A DNA stretch of 64,000 nt from Chitinophagaceae bacterium (GTDB lineage Bacteria > Bacteroidota > Bacteroidia > Chitinophagales > Chitinophagaceae). Below, piece after piece: positions 1 to 9,345 of the stretch. Both the position numbers and the translations under genes were made by a program. The notes below the pieces were generated by a model. It searched no databases and was not told the origin of the DNA. It saw only the letters and a program-made list of their open reading frames with translations. The stretch lies in the NCBI GenBank assembly GCA_016787065.1, contig JAEUVD010000033.1:124001-188000 (forward strand), in the 5' to 3' direction. The number at the start of each line of letters is the position of its first letter. Position 1 is the first letter of the stretch.

Positions 1-972
1 ATTCGTAGGTTGTGCCAAAGGTTCTGCACAGTTAGTATTCGTTGTTACCGATTGCTGTAAAGGGGCTATCGTTCTGTATTTAGGACCACCATTGCAAGAT
101 GTACTTTTAATAGCAAAAACCGTGAAGTAATACGTTGCGCCATTGGTTAATCCGGTTGCAGTAAACGTATTTAAGTTACCTCTGTATTGAACTACCGCAT
201 TGCCCAGTATATCCGAGGTTGAATAGGTTGTTCCATCAACAGGCAATTGGGTGAGCGTTGCACTGTTACTGCGCAGTACAAGGTATTCATCGGCAGCAGC
301 TGTTGTGGTAAAACTTCCTGTAACACTTACATTACTCACCGAAGTAAATACCATAGTGCTTGGTTGTGAAACCGGTGTGGTACATAAAGTAGAAATATGA
401 AAACCGAGATAGGCACTACTAGAAATTAATGCTGTTTGAACATTTGCTAAGGAAGTGTTTGTCCACTGACTTAAAACAAAGGTGCTGCTTGGGTTGGTAA
501 CTGACGTATTTCTAACATAACTAATATCAACCGCATTGATTCCTGTACCAAAACGATCAATCACATTATTCGCAGCATCCAGTAAGGCAATGCCATCGTT
601 ACCATTAAAGTTAATTACGGAATTACTGTTTTGAGCAGCACTGCTTCCATTGAGATAAGGAACCTCGGTGCCGTTACCGGTATTACCAATAAGCACAGTT
701 CCGTTAGCCGGAATGGTGATGTTTAAATTAAGCGTTTGTGAAGGGCTTCCGGTGAACGTAATATTGCCGGCAGAACCACTCACCGCCCAGAGCCCGAGTT
801 TTAATTGGGGTGAGGCTGTATTAACCGCCGAGCTACCCATATTCGTTAATTCAATCCATTTATTCGTACCACTCCCTTCGTAATACTGCGAAATGATTAT
901 TTGTGAATGAAGGGATATGCTGTAAAGGAACAACATACCAAACGCGATCATGCGTAGTAGTGTTTTATGCAT
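1..972 (-). CDS. Secreted lamin-tail-like / fibronectin III-like protein, C-terminus cut by window edge
   Basis: An open frame runs on the minus strand from an ATG at 970-972 to the window edge with no stop, so the protein is incomplete at its C-terminus (324 codons visible). It begins MHKTLLRMIAFGMLFLYS followed by a probable cleavage after LHSQ, which reads as a Sec signal peptide. Next comes YYEGSGTNKWIELTN, the pattern of lamin-tail-like (LTD) domains in secreted Bacteroidota proteins. Around residues 200-310 a fibronectin III-like stretch follows (EYLVLRSN, LTNGATYYFTVFAI). Such proteins usually end in a T9SS sorting domain, but that end lies outside the window. The specific role is unknown. 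It is divergent from sucB. Confidence 0.85.
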   Translation of the reverse strand, partial: MHKTLLRMIAFGMLFLYSISLHSQIIISQYYEGSGTNKWIELTNMGSSAVNTASPQLKLGLWAVSGSAGNITFTGSPSQTLNLNITIPANGTVLIGNTGNGTEVPYLNGSSAAQNSNSVINFNGNDGIALLDAANNVIDRFGTGINAVDISYVRNTSVTNPSSTFVLSQWTNTSLANVQTALISSSAYLGFHISTLCTTPVSQPSTMVFTSVSNVSVTGSFTTTAAADEYLVLRSNSATLTQLPVDGTTYSTSDILGNAVVQYRGNLNTFTATGLTNGATYYFTVFAIKSTSCNGGPKYRTIAPLQQSVTTNTNCAEPLAQPTN

Positions 973-1134
973 GCTTATGTGACTAATAGGTTGTGCAAAT
1001 ATACCTTTATGCACGTTATTAAATTACAATTAAGCAGTGGCGTGTGCAGGTAGGATATTTCCTGCAACTGCGCTTACCTCAAGAATTTCCTTCCTTGCAA
1101 TCGTTCAGCTTGTCTAATTATCAAATTACCAAAT

Positions 1135-1142
1135 TATATTTG
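1135..1142 (+). promoter_or_regulatory. -7 promoter element TATATTTG for sucB
   Basis: Matches the Bacteroidota -7 consensus TAnnTTTG exactly. It ends 5 bases before the sucB ATG, so the mRNA would have almost no leader. A TTG at 1110-1112 could be the -33 element. Inferred from sequence only. Confidence 0.6.
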
Positions 1143-1147
1143 CGCCC

Positions 1148-2365
1148 ATGATTGAGATTAAAGTTCCACCGGTAGGCGAAAGTATTAATGAAGTTACCCT
1201 TGTTAAATGGACAAAGCCAGATGGGGCGTGGGTTGAACGCGATGAAGTACTTTGTGAATTAGAAAGTGAAAAAGCCACGTTTGAACTCAATGCTGAACAA
1301 GCCGGAATTTTAAAACATGTTGCAGAAGAAGGTGCTACTTTAGCTATTGGCGATCACGCTTGTTCTATAGATGAAACGGCGGCTCGTCCTGCCGATGCTC
1401 CGGTAGCTTCCGAAGATACTACACCCAAAGCGGTTCCGCCTAAATCAGAAACACCACCGGCACAAGCAACGCTTAATTTCGATTCTAAAGCCACTCCCGT
1501 TGCAGCTAATATCATTGCCGACAAAAAAGTAGATGCAAGCAAAATTCCTGGAACTGGTCCGGGTGGTAAAATAACTAAACACGACGTACTAGCTTCACTC
1601 GAAAAACCAGGTACTATTCCGGGTAAGGAGTTGTTTACACGAAATGATAAGCGCGACAAAATGAGTAATCTTCGTCGTACTGTAAGTCGCCGCTTAGTAG
1701 AAGCTAAAAACAGCACGGCCATGTTAACTACCTTTAATGAGGTTGACATGACGGCCATCATGGAACTGCGTTCTAAGTACAAGGATTTATTTAAAGAAAA
1801 GCATGGTGTTGGTTTAGGTTTTATGAGTTTCTTTACCAAAGCATGTTGCATCGCTTTACAAGAATGGAAAGCGGTGAATGCCTATATAGACGGCGATGAA
1901 ATTGTATATCACGATTACTGCGATATTTCGATTGCGGTAAGTGCTCCGAAGGGATTAGTGGTTCCTGTAATTCGCAATGCGGAAAGCTTGAGTATGGCAG
2001 AAATTGAAAAAGAAGTTCTCTCTTTGGCCGGTAAAGCACGTGATAATAAATTAACCATCGAAGAAATGACGGGTGGTACGTTTACTATAACCAATGGGGG
2101 TGTTTTCGGTTCGCTCATGAGTACACCGATCATCAATATACCACAGTCTGCCATTTTAGGCATGCATAAAATACAAGATCGTCCGATGGCTATAAACGGA
2201 CAAGTTGTTATTCGTCCGATGATGTACCTTGCCTTAAGCTATGACCACCGCATCATTGATGGCCGCGAAAGTGTTGGTTTCTTAGTACGAGTGAAAGAAC
2301 TCTTAGAAAACCCTTCCTTGTTACTTACAGGTATCGATCCAAGTAAAATGTTGCTCGAACTGTAA
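1148..2365 (+). CDS. sucB: Dihydrolipoyllysine succinyltransferase, E2 of 2-oxoglutarate dehydrogenase
   Basis: E2 core enzyme of the 2-oxoglutarate dehydrogenase complex. It moves the succinyl group from the lipoyl arm to CoA in the TCA cycle, in the cytoplasm. Residues 1-75 form the lipoyl domain, with the modified lysine at K42 in ESEKAT. A Pro/Ala-rich linker follows, then the E3-binding domain (about 118-152, with [15 protein letters not shown]), then the catalytic domain from about 170. The active-site motif HRIIDG starts at H367. Length 405 aa is normal for the family. The E1 gene sucA is not adjacent: the upstream gene is divergent. The rRNA methyltransferase begins 3 bases after the stop, so the two are probably co-transcribed. 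The 2-oxoglutarate assignment rests on overall similarity to SucB; a branched-chain E2 is the less likely alternative. Confidence 0.93.
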   Translation: MIEIKVPPVGESINEVTLVKWTKPDGAWVERDEVLCELESEKATFELNAEQAGILKHVAEEGATLAIGDHACSIDETAARPADAPVASEDTTPKAVPPKSETPPAQATLNFDSKATPVAANIIADKKVDASKIPGTGPGGKITKHDVLASLEKPGTIPGKELFTRNDKRDKMSNLRRTVSRRLVEAKNSTAMLTTFNEVDMTAIMELRSKYKDLFKEKHGVGLGFMSFFTKACCIALQEWKAVNAYIDGDEIVYHDYCDISIAVSAPKGLVVPVIRNAESLSMAEIEKEVLSLAGKARDNKLTIEEMTGGTFTITNGGVFGSLMSTPIINIPQSAILGMHKIQDRPMAINGQVVIRPMMYLALSYDHRIIDGRESVGFLVRVKELLENPSLLLTGIDPSKMLLEL

Positions 2366-2368
2366 ACT

Positions 2369-3511
2369 ATGTTCGCATCCTCTTATTTGCAAGTTGCTGA
2401 GCATCTCGTTGAACAGTACAATTTGCAAATGCCGTTGTATTTATTTCTTAAGAATTATTTCAGACAGAATAAAAAATTCGGTTCACGCGATCGGAAATAC
2501 ATAACTGAATTGGTTTTTGGATTCTATCGGATTCCATCGTTCAATCGTCTTAAAAAGCAAGATCAAATTCTGTATGGAAGTTTTTTAAGTGGAAGATTAC
2601 CTCAATTATTTTTTGAGAAAACATTTCCTGAAGGAGCACCATATTACCATCAAACGCTTCAGGAAAAAATCAATTATCTAAAACAACAATACCAAGTTGA
2701 TTTCGATTTGTCTGCAACGTTAACGGAAGGTGTTTCGATCACAGATTATATTCATTACCTCTTTCAAGAGAAAAGCGTATTTCTTCGAATACGGAGAAAC
2801 AAAGAAGGCATCCTTTCGATTTTAAAGAAACAAGGAATATCCTTTCAACAACCTACTATCGATTGCATCGCCATTCAGGATAAGATCGATTTAGAAACAG
2901 CACTACCTCAAAAAGAGGATTATGTAATTCAGGATTTATCTACACAACAAGTAGCACGTTTTTTACATCCACAATCCCACGAAACCTGGTGGGATTGCTG
3001 CGCAGCCAGTGGTGGAAAATCTTTATTGCTTCTCGATAAAAATCACGACCTGCGATTATTTGCAAGTGATATTCGGTCTTCAATTCTGGAAAATTATCGT
3101 CAACGTTTGCGAACGTATCATTACGATTTAGGAAAACGAGTTTTTCTACACGATGCTTCTCAACCTCTGGTAACTAAAGACTTTAAAGAAGTGGATCATA
3201 TTATTTGTGATGTGCCTTGCAGCGGCTCCGGAACTTGGGCGCAAGCACCCGAACAAGGTTATTTCTTTACCGAAGAAAAGTTACATGAGTTTCATAAACT
3301 GCAATGTAAAATTGTTAAGCAAGTTTGGCATTACCTTAAATCCGGAGGTAACTTAATTTATATTACTTGTAGTATTTGGAAGATGGAAAATGATGATGTA
3401 ATTCAAACACTTCTTCAAAATGGTCAAGCCAAATTAATTCAAAGCGAAGTAATTAATACAAGTGCATTTGGTGGCGATATTATTTTCGTTACGGTAGTAG
3501 AAAAAATTTAG
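2369..3511 (+). CDS. RsmB/NOP-family rRNA cytosine-C5 methyltransferase
   Basis: SAM-dependent RNA m5C methyltransferase of the RsmB/NOP2/NSUN family, probably acting on 16S rRNA. The N-terminal part (about 1-150) is helical and NusB-like. The Rossmann domain shows SAM motif I as CCAASGGKSLLLLD, motif IV as DVPCSGSGT (cysteine needed for product release) and motif VI as YITCS (catalytic cysteine). At 380 aa it is somewhat shorter than E. coli RsmB (429 aa), so the exact target cytosine is not certain. It starts 3 bases after sucB and its stop overlaps the convergent T9SS gene by 4 bases. Confidence 0.88.
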   Translation: MFASSYLQVAEHLVEQYNLQMPLYLFLKNYFRQNKKFGSRDRKYITELVFGFYRIPSFNRLKKQDQILYGSFLSGRLPQLFFEKTFPEGAPYYHQTLQEKINYLKQQYQVDFDLSATLTEGVSITDYIHYLFQEKSVFLRIRRNKEGILSILKKQGISFQQPTIDCIAIQDKIDLETALPQKEDYVIQDLSTQQVARFLHPQSHETWWDCCAASGGKSLLLLDKNHDLRLFASDIRSSILENYRQRLRTYHYDLGKRVFLHDASQPLVTKDFKEVDHIICDVPCSGSGTWAQAPEQGYFFTEEKLHEFHKLQCKIVKQVWHYLKSGGNLIYITCSIWKMENDDVIQTLLQNGQAKLIQSEVINTSAFGGDIIFVTVVEKI

Positions 3512-5676
3512 TGTTGAATAAGTACTCTTGAAATTTGTTTCCTGTGGTTCGAGGTTTCAAGTTCAATCCAATACATGCCATCGGAAATAGAATTCACAGA
3601 TACATGGAATTCCTGAACTGGTTTTTGTATTTGATATTCATAGAGCGTTTGTCCGGTTAGATTGCGAATCGTAATGCGTTCAATATTTTCTTCACTATAA
3701 ATTTGAAGTATATCGGATACAGGATTCGGATAGATAGTCATGCTTTTTTCTTGGAATGAAGAAATTGAAGACGCAAATTGAGGACTTATTGTGGAGGATT
3801 TTGAGGAGTCGGGTTGATAGCATCCTGTTGGAATGATGACCGCATAAACCGTATCGTTTAAACTTGAAGGAATGGTTTGGTATTGATTGTTTGGATTATT
3901 CGTAGTACTTACCAAACTTCCGTTTTTATACCACCGAATTTGATAAGTGGTAATACCACCGGTATTTAAGGTATAGGTAGTGTTTTGTGCTATAACTACC
4001 GGGTTAGGATTTGTTGATAACGATACATTGATGGGCAGATTTGGATTGGCGGTTACGGCAACCACCGAGGTAGAAGTACAGCCATTACTAGCCGTACCCG
4101 TAACGGTGTACACGGAGCTCGCCTGAATGGAAAAAGGTACATTATTGCTTACGCCACCTGTCCAGCTATAACTCACAGCACCGCTTCCATTCAGTGTTAC
4201 CATATCATCTTCGCACACTATATTCGATGGCGTTACAGAACCACCAACCACTGGCGAATTGATTACACTAACTGGAGTAGTGAGCGAAGAGGTACAGCCA
4301 TTACTTGCTATAGCGGTTATTGTATATGTAGTATTTGAGGTTGGGATAAATGGAACACCACTCGTTACAGCCGGTACAATCTGATAGCTTTGTCCGCCAA
4401 AACCGGTTATCGTTACCGGATTCCCAGAACAAATTGTGCTCGTAGGTATCACAGATAACGTTAGAGATGGTACCGCACCAACGGTGAACGACAGGCTATT
4501 ACTCGTGTCGTACAAGGGCGAGGAACAAACCATACTGCTTTTTACTATACAGTTTACCACATCGCCATTTGATAAGGCTGTGGTTGAAAAGGGGGGCGTG
4601 GCTATTCCGAAGGGTAAACCGTTTTTTGTCCATTGAAAGGTAGGTGATGCACCGGCATTACTTAGGGTTGCATTGAAAGTTATCATATCACCCTGACAAT
4701 GCGGACTAGGCACTGTGGCATTAATAGAAATCGTGGGCGTTGTTGACGCCGGTATGGTAATATCGCTTCCATTATCATTGCCAATAAAAACAGGATTTGA
4801 GCTTACCACACGAACTCGATAAGCATTACCTAAGGTTTGCGTGCAAGGGATTGTGCATGGAATCATATCATAAGGATGAGTACTGATCACACTTCCAATA
4901 ACGGTTGGTGATGCGAAACTTCCAAAAGGATCAGATAATTGTACGCTGAAAACATTGCCCGGATTGAAGGTAGCATTCGACATATAACTAAGGGAATGAT
5001 TGCCGCATAAGCACCATGTAGTAGAGGCAGTTTCTGAAGAAATTAATGTGCTCGAACCAGGACTTGCAACTACATATATATTATCAACACCAATGCCTGG
5101 TTGAATAGCCGTCATATCACCATCTTGCGTCCAATTAACAGCTATTTGTACATTAGGATTATTATTAGCTGAAGCAGGAAGCGCAATTTCATAATGCGTC
5201 CATTGAGGTGTTAGACTGCATAAGGTAGTTTTAGGAAGATCCTGTAGCATACTCCAAGTAACGCCATCAAAATAAAGTAGTTTGGCATTATCAGCAGTAT
5301 CACCACCTTCGAAATATTGAAAGCGAAGGATTAAGTTATTGTATCCCGAACAATTGATGGTAGGTGAAATCGCATTTCGGTTTGACATGGTAGCACTGGA
5401 AAACCAAAAATCTGGTTCAAAAGAGCCGGGGCCACCACCACCTTGTATGCATAAAGCTCTATTGTCATTAATTTCAGCACAGGATGACGTGTACCATGTA
5501 TAGGGTATATTAGAAATTACGAAATCATCTGGTGTTTGTCCTTCGGGCCCGTTTACAACATTTAAATTCCAGGCACCGGGAGTTGTGAAATCTTCATACC
5601 AAATAATTTGGGAAGTAGAGGAAATGTAGCATGAAAGTAAAACGAAAAGTAGAACTAGATTTTTCATAATGGTCAT
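3508..5676 (-). CDS. Secreted T9SS type A cargo protein with MAM-like and Ig-like regions
   Basis: Signal peptide (MKNLVLLFVLLSCYIS), then a jelly-roll region of about 180 residues beginning IIWYEDFTTPGAW and ending GIGVDNIYV, as in MAM/laminin-G-like domains. Several Ig-like repeats follow with recurring ASNGCTS motifs (about residues 400-540). The last 75 residues carry the type A sorting domain (IYPNPVSDILQIYS ... GMYWIELETS), which directs export by T9SS and cleavage or anchoring at the surface. Binding target unknown. The first ATG is at 5676; an ATG nine bases in (5667) gives a more typical MKNL start, and both are possible. A box TATCTTAG lies just upstream of the first ATG. Confidence 0.88.
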   Translation of the reverse strand: MTIMKNLVLLFVLLSCYISSTSQIIWYEDFTTPGAWNLNVVNGPEGQTPDDFVISNIPYTWYTSSCAEINDNRALCIQGGGGPGSFEPDFWFSSATMSNRNAISPTINCSGYNNLILRFQYFEGGDTADNAKLLYFDGVTWSMLQDLPKTTLCSLTPQWTHYEIALPASANNNPNVQIAVNWTQDGDMTAIQPGIGVDNIYVVASPGSSTLISSETASTTWCLCGNHSLSYMSNATFNPGNVFSVQLSDPFGSFASPTVIGSVISTHPYDMIPCTIPCTQTLGNAYRVRVVSSNPVFIGNDNGSDITIPASTTPTISINATVPSPHCQGDMITFNATLSNAGASPTFQWTKNGLPFGIATPPFSTTALSNGDVVNCIVKSSMVCSSPLYDTSNSLSFTVGAVPSLTLSVIPTSTICSGNPVTITGFGGQSYQIVPAVTSGVPFIPTSNTTYTITAIASNGCTSSLTTPVSVINSPVVGGSVTPSNIVCEDDMVTLNGSGAVSYSWTGGVSNNVPFSIQASSVYTVTGTASNGCTSTSVVAVTANPNLPINVSLSTNPNPVVIAQNTTYTLNTGGITTYQIRWYKNGSLVSTTNNPNNQYQTIPSSLNDTVYAVIIPTGCYQPDSSKSSTISPQFASSISSFQEKSMTIYPNPVSDILQIYSEENIERITIRNLTGQTLYEYQIQKPVQEFHVSVNSISDGMYWIELETSNHRKQISRVLIQH

Positions 5677-5786
5677 TTGATTAATCTAAGATAACTTAAA
5701 ACGAAGACAGTAAGGTTTTTGAAAGGATTTTTTTTCGTTCCCTTTCTTCTTTCAGGAATCCTAGAATTTCGCATGTATCAAATCCT

Positions 5787-5794
5787 TACATTTG
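5787..5794 (+). promoter_or_regulatory. -7 promoter element TACATTTG for the MlaE-type gene
   Basis: Exact TAnnTTTG match ending 5 bases before the ATG at 5800. It decides the start: the reading frame is open back to 5719, but codons upstream of 5800 would lie in or before the promoter. Confidence 0.6.
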
Positions 5795-5799
5795 CCCGA

Positions 5800-6540
5800 A
5801 TGATTCGTGCATTAGAACATTTTGGAAGATACCTGTTGATGCTCAAGGATATGTTTTCAAAACCTGAAAACTCTAAAGTGTATTGGAAAGAGTTTATCCA
5901 TCAGTGTAATGAAATCGGTATCCGGTCTTTAGGAATTGTAATTATTATTTCGGTGTTTCTCGGGGCGGTAACCACCGTTCAAACTGCATATCAGTTAATC
6001 AGTCCTTTAGTTCAGAAATATGTTATCGCACAAATTATTCGCGATAGTACCTTTCTCGAATTATCGCCTACGGTAGTCTGCATTGTGTTAGCCGGGGTAG
6101 TTGGTTCAAAAATTGCCAGCGAGTTGGGTAATATGCGTGTAACCGAACAAATTGACGCACTGGAAATTATGGGCATTAATACAAAAACGTACCTTATTCT
6201 TCCTAAAATTGCGGCCTCTTTTGTAGTTATCCCTTTACTTATAGTCGTATCCATGTTTCTAAGTGTTTGGGGCGGTTACATAGCTGCTGTAATGAGCGGC
6301 GTTATGAATGAAGAGCAGTTTTCCTTAGGCTTAATAAAAGACTTTATTCCTTTCAATCTCACCTTCGGATTAATTAAATCATTCACCTTCGCTTTTATTA
6401 TTTCTAGTATCTCAGCTTATTTTGGGTATCATGTAAAAGGTGGTGCACTGGAAATCGGACAAGCCAGTACAACGGCCGTTGTGATAAGTTGTATTCTTAT
6501 TTTATTCGCAGATTACGGTCTTGCAGCTTTATTACTCTAA
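5800..6540 (+). CDS. MlaE-family ABC transporter permease
   Basis: Integral inner-membrane permease of the MlaE/YrbE family, which moves phospholipids between inner and outer membranes to keep outer-membrane lipid asymmetry. The conserved core is visible: GAVTTVQTAYQL, then VVGSKIASELGNMRVTEQIDALEIMGI, the coupling region typical of MlaE. Five or so hydrophobic segments follow. Using the ATG at 5800 (MIRALEHFGRY) gives 246 aa, normal for the family; the frame is open upstream but the -7 box argues against a longer form. The partner ATPase follows after 13 bases. No MCE (MlaD) gene is present in the window, so the substrate-binding part must be encoded elsewhere. Confidence 0.9.
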   Translation: MIRALEHFGRYLLMLKDMFSKPENSKVYWKEFIHQCNEIGIRSLGIVIIISVFLGAVTTVQTAYQLISPLVQKYVIAQIIRDSTFLELSPTVVCIVLAGVVGSKIASELGNMRVTEQIDALEIMGINTKTYLILPKIAASFVVIPLLIVVSMFLSVWGGYIAAVMSGVMNEEQFSLGLIKDFIPFNLTFGLIKSFTFAFIISSISAYFGYHVKGGALEIGQASTTAVVISCILILFADYGLAALLL

Positions 6541-6553
6541 ACCATTTTGTATC

Positions 6554-7315
6554 ATGATTGAAGTAAAAAACTTAAGCAAGTCGTTCGGACAAAAGCAAGT
6601 ACTCGATAACGTAAGTTGTGTATTAGGCAGTGGACAAATGAATTTGATTATTGGTACAAGTGGAAGTGGTAAAACCGTATTCTTAAAATGTATGGTTGGA
6701 CTAATGGATCTTGATCATGGAGAGATATTATATGACGGTCAGGATTTCATTCACATGAATGATAAGGAAAAGAAAGAATTGCGTACACAAATTGGAATGC
6801 TCTTTCAAGGCTCTGCCCTTTTTGACAGTTTAACGGTAGAGCAAAATGTAATGTTTCCATTAGATATGTTTACGAAACAAACGCTATCGGAGAAATTGAA
6901 ACGTGTGAATGAAGTGCTAGATCGCGTGAATTTAAAAGATAGTAATAGAAAATATCCGGCAGAGTTAAGTGGTGGTATGAAGAAGAGGGTGGCCTTGGCT
7001 CGCGCTATTGTGTTGAACCCAAAATATTTGTTTTGTGATGAACCGAATTCGGGTTTGGATCCCCAAACCTCTTTAGTGATTGATAAACTTATCACGGAAA
7101 TAACAAAGGAATATAACATTACTACCATCATGAATACACACGATATGAATACGGTAATGGAAAGCGGCGATAATATTGTGTATTTATATCAGGGTAGTAA
7201 ACGTTGGGAAGGAAATAAAGAAGATATTATTTTCTCGGAAGATGAAAAACTCAACCAATTTATTTTTGCCTCCGAGTTTCTACAAGACGCTAAACGAATG
7301 CGTATGCGAGGTTAA
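6554..7315 (+). CDS. MlaF-type ABC transporter ATPase
   Basis: ATPase partner of the MlaE-type permease just upstream. Walker A is GTSGSGKT, the Q-loop is MLFQGSALFDSLTV (the SALFDSLTV stretch is typical of MlaF), the signature is ELSGGMKKRVALARA, Walker B is YLFCDEPNSGLDP, and the H-loop histidine is in MNTHDM. The ATG at 6554 (MIEVKNLSKSFG) is chosen because it starts exactly at the domain; the frame extends upstream into the permease gene. 253 aa. It energises phospholipid transport across the envelope, by analogy with the family. Confidence 0.9.
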   Translation: MIEVKNLSKSFGQKQVLDNVSCVLGSGQMNLIIGTSGSGKTVFLKCMVGLMDLDHGEILYDGQDFIHMNDKEKKELRTQIGMLFQGSALFDSLTVEQNVMFPLDMFTKQTLSEKLKRVNEVLDRVNLKDSNRKYPAELSGGMKKRVALARAIVLNPKYLFCDEPNSGLDPQTSLVIDKLITEITKEYNITTIMNTHDMNTVMESGDNIVYLYQGSKRWEGNKEDIIFSEDEKLNQFIFASEFLQDAKRMRMRG

Positions 7316-7507
7316 GCTATTTGAGTGCTTTAACCTTATAAGAATTTTTGGTTGAAACACGAAATTGTTGTCACCCATTGGATGAGCATAAATCGTATTA
7401 ATCTTAGGCAATCTGCCTTCCTTACTTCATCCAGAGATTAAAAATCCTTGATTCTTCCACCGTAAATAAGCTCAAATAACCAAATTAACCCATTAACTTG
7501 CGCCCGG

Positions 7508-7855
7508 ATGCAAATACAAGTCTTAAAATCAAAAATTCATCGTGTAAAAGTTACACAAGCTAACTTGAATTACATTGGCAGCATCACAATAGATGCTGAT
7601 CTCATGGAGGCTGCTAACCTAATTGAACATGAAAAAGTTCAAGTAGTTAATGTGAATAATGGAGAACGTTTAGAAACCTATATCATTCGAGGGCGCCGCG
7701 GTTCAGGTACCATTTGTTTGAATGGTCCGGCTGCGCGAAAAGTAGAACCGGGCGATATCGTAATCGTAATTTCATACGCACTGATGGATTTCGAAGAAGC
7801 AAAAAAATTCAAACCATCTATTATTTTCCCAACAGAAAATAATAAACTGAAGTAA
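7508..7855 (+). CDS. panD: Aspartate 1-decarboxylase (pyruvoyl enzyme)
   Basis: Makes beta-alanine from L-aspartate for pantothenate and CoA synthesis. The 115-residue length fits PanD. The self-processing site is Gly24-Ser25 in NYIGSITID; cleavage turns Ser25 into the catalytic pyruvoyl group. Other conserved parts seen are K9, the [16 protein letters not shown] loop and the PGD.VI.ISY strand. The gene stands after a 190-base gap with a variant -7 box (TAACTTGC) ending 6 bases before ATG. The flippase-like gene starts directly after its TAA. Confidence 0.95.
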   Translation: MQIQVLKSKIHRVKVTQANLNYIGSITIDADLMEAANLIEHEKVQVVNVNNGERLETYIIRGRRGSGTICLNGPAARKVEPGDIVIVISYALMDFEEAKKFKPSIIFPTENNKLK

Positions 7856-8857
7856 ATGCCAAACTTGTTGAAGACAATAATTACCTATGCAATAACCTTC
7901 GGGTTAAGTGCCTTTTTGGTATGGTTTTCAGTTAAAAATTTAAGTTCCAACGATATTCAAGCCATTAAAGAGGCCATTGCAAAAGCACGTTTGTGGTTAC
8001 TCTTTCCTATTGTGTTAATGGGTGTGCTTAGTCATTGGAGCCGTGCGGTTCGTTGGAAATATCTCATGCAACCGCTAGGCTATAAACCCTCAACGGCCAA
8101 TACCATGTTCGCCATTATGATTGGGTATTTTGCTAACCTTGGTTTACCTCGTTTCGGTGAAGTATTAAAATGCACCATTCTCGCGAAATATGAAAAAATA
8201 CCTGCCGATAAATTAGTGGGCACCATTATTACAGAACGCGCATTTGATGTGGTTTGTTTATTGCTCATTTTCGGAATTACCTTTCTTATTCAAATCGACT
8301 TTTCCATAGATTATCTTAAAGCCTTATACACTAAGTGGACGATGCAGCGCGACGGAGGAACGAATTATTTGTCGTGGATTGGTTTGGCGATGGTAATTGT
8401 GATGATCCTTGTCGTGATCTTTCGGAAACGAATTGCTTCGCTCGGTTTTATAAAGAAGATAATTGAAATACTGAAGAATATCTGGAGTGGTGTAATGAGT
8501 TTTAGAACAATGGAAAATAAGGGTGGTTTTCTTTTTCATACCATCTTTATTTGGGGTATGTATTACGGAATGATATTACTAGGTTTTCAATGTTTAGAAG
8601 CCACACAACACTTGGGTATAAAACCAAGTTTTTCGGTTCTTTCTTTCGGAAGCGTGGGTATGATTGCTACCCCTGGTGGTATTGGTGCTTACATTCTTAT
8701 CGTTAATGAAATTGTTCAATTGTATGGCATTGATAAAATTTACAGCAACGCAATCAGTTGGATAATATGGCTTGTGCCAACGTCTATACTTATTGCCGGC
8801 GGCGCGCTCTCTTTAATTCTCTTACCACTTTATAACAGAACAAAACATGTTGAATAA
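7856..8857 (+). CDS. Flippase-like integral membrane protein (UPF0104/YbhN type)
   Basis: A 333-residue protein with seven or more hydrophobic segments. It fits the lysylphosphatidylglycerol-synthase transmembrane/YbhN family, often annotated flippase-like domain protein. Conserved features seen are SHWSRAVRWKYLM, NLGLPRFGEVLKCTIL, TIITERAFDVVCLL and GMIATPGGIGAY. Members are thought to move lipids or lipid-linked molecules, but the substrate here is unknown. The ATG directly abuts the panD stop, and the 3' end overlaps rfaE2 by 11 bases, so the three genes form one operon. Confidence 0.82.
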   Translation: MPNLLKTIITYAITFGLSAFLVWFSVKNLSSNDIQAIKEAIAKARLWLLFPIVLMGVLSHWSRAVRWKYLMQPLGYKPSTANTMFAIMIGYFANLGLPRFGEVLKCTILAKYEKIPADKLVGTIITERAFDVVCLLLIFGITFLIQIDFSIDYLKALYTKWTMQRDGGTNYLSWIGLAMVIVMILVVIFRKRIASLGFIKKIIEILKNIWSGVMSFRTMENKGGFLFHTIFIWGMYYGMILLGFQCLEATQHLGIKPSFSVLSFGSVGMIATPGGIGAYILIVNEIVQLYGIDKIYSNAISWIIWLVPTSILIAGGALSLILLPLYNRTKHVE

Positions 8858-9338
8858 AATAGAAATCATTCAAAAGAAAATTTATGCCATTGATGATTTG
8901 GCACGACTCAGAAATCAATGGCGCATGTTATCGAAGAAAGTTGTTTTTACGAATGGATGTTTTGATTTAATACACCGCGGACACAATACGTTTTTACTGG
9001 AAGCTGCCGAATTTGGCAACCGCTTAATAGTGGCCGTGAATTCAGACAGTAGTGTTAAACGTCTGAAAGGAGAAACCCGACCGATTGTGGATGAACTTAG
9101 TCGGGCGTTTAACTTGGCTTGTCATACCTATATCGATGCCGTTATTATTTTCGAAGAAGATACTCCCGAAAATTTGCTTCACACGCTGCAACCGGATGTA
9201 TTAGTGAAAGGTGGCGATTATACGTTTGAAACAATAGTAGGCGCACCCTATGTACAATCATATGGCGGTGAAGTAAAAATTATTCCTTTCCTTGATGGTT
9301 ATTCCACTACAGGTATCGTGAATAGAATACAAGCTTAA
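8847..9338 (+). CDS. rfaE2: D-glycero-beta-D-manno-heptose 1-phosphate adenylyltransferase
   Basis: Nucleotidyltransferase that makes ADP-heptose precursor for lipopolysaccharide core. In E. coli this is the C-terminal half of HldE; here it is a separate 163-residue enzyme, as is common in Bacteroidota. The motif VVFTNGCFDLIHRGH holds the HxGH nucleotide-binding signature. The later KRLKGETRPI, LVKGGDY and GYSTTGIVNRI segments are typical. It overlaps the end of the flippase-like gene by 11 bases and is convergent with the ABC ATPase at 9346. The heptose kinase half is not in the window. Confidence 0.93.
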   Translation: MLNKIEIIQKKIYAIDDLARLRNQWRMLSKKVVFTNGCFDLIHRGHNTFLLEAAEFGNRLIVAVNSDSSVKRLKGETRPIVDELSRAFNLACHTYIDAVIIFEEDTPENLLHTLQPDVLVKGGDYTFETIVGAPYVQSYGGEVKIIPFLDGYSTTGIVNRIQA

Positions 9339-9345
9339 GAGTTGT

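Noticed and set aside
668..883. Open frame on the plus strand within the first gene
   Set aside because: It is antisense to the clear lamin-tail-like coding frame on the minus strand and has no domain.
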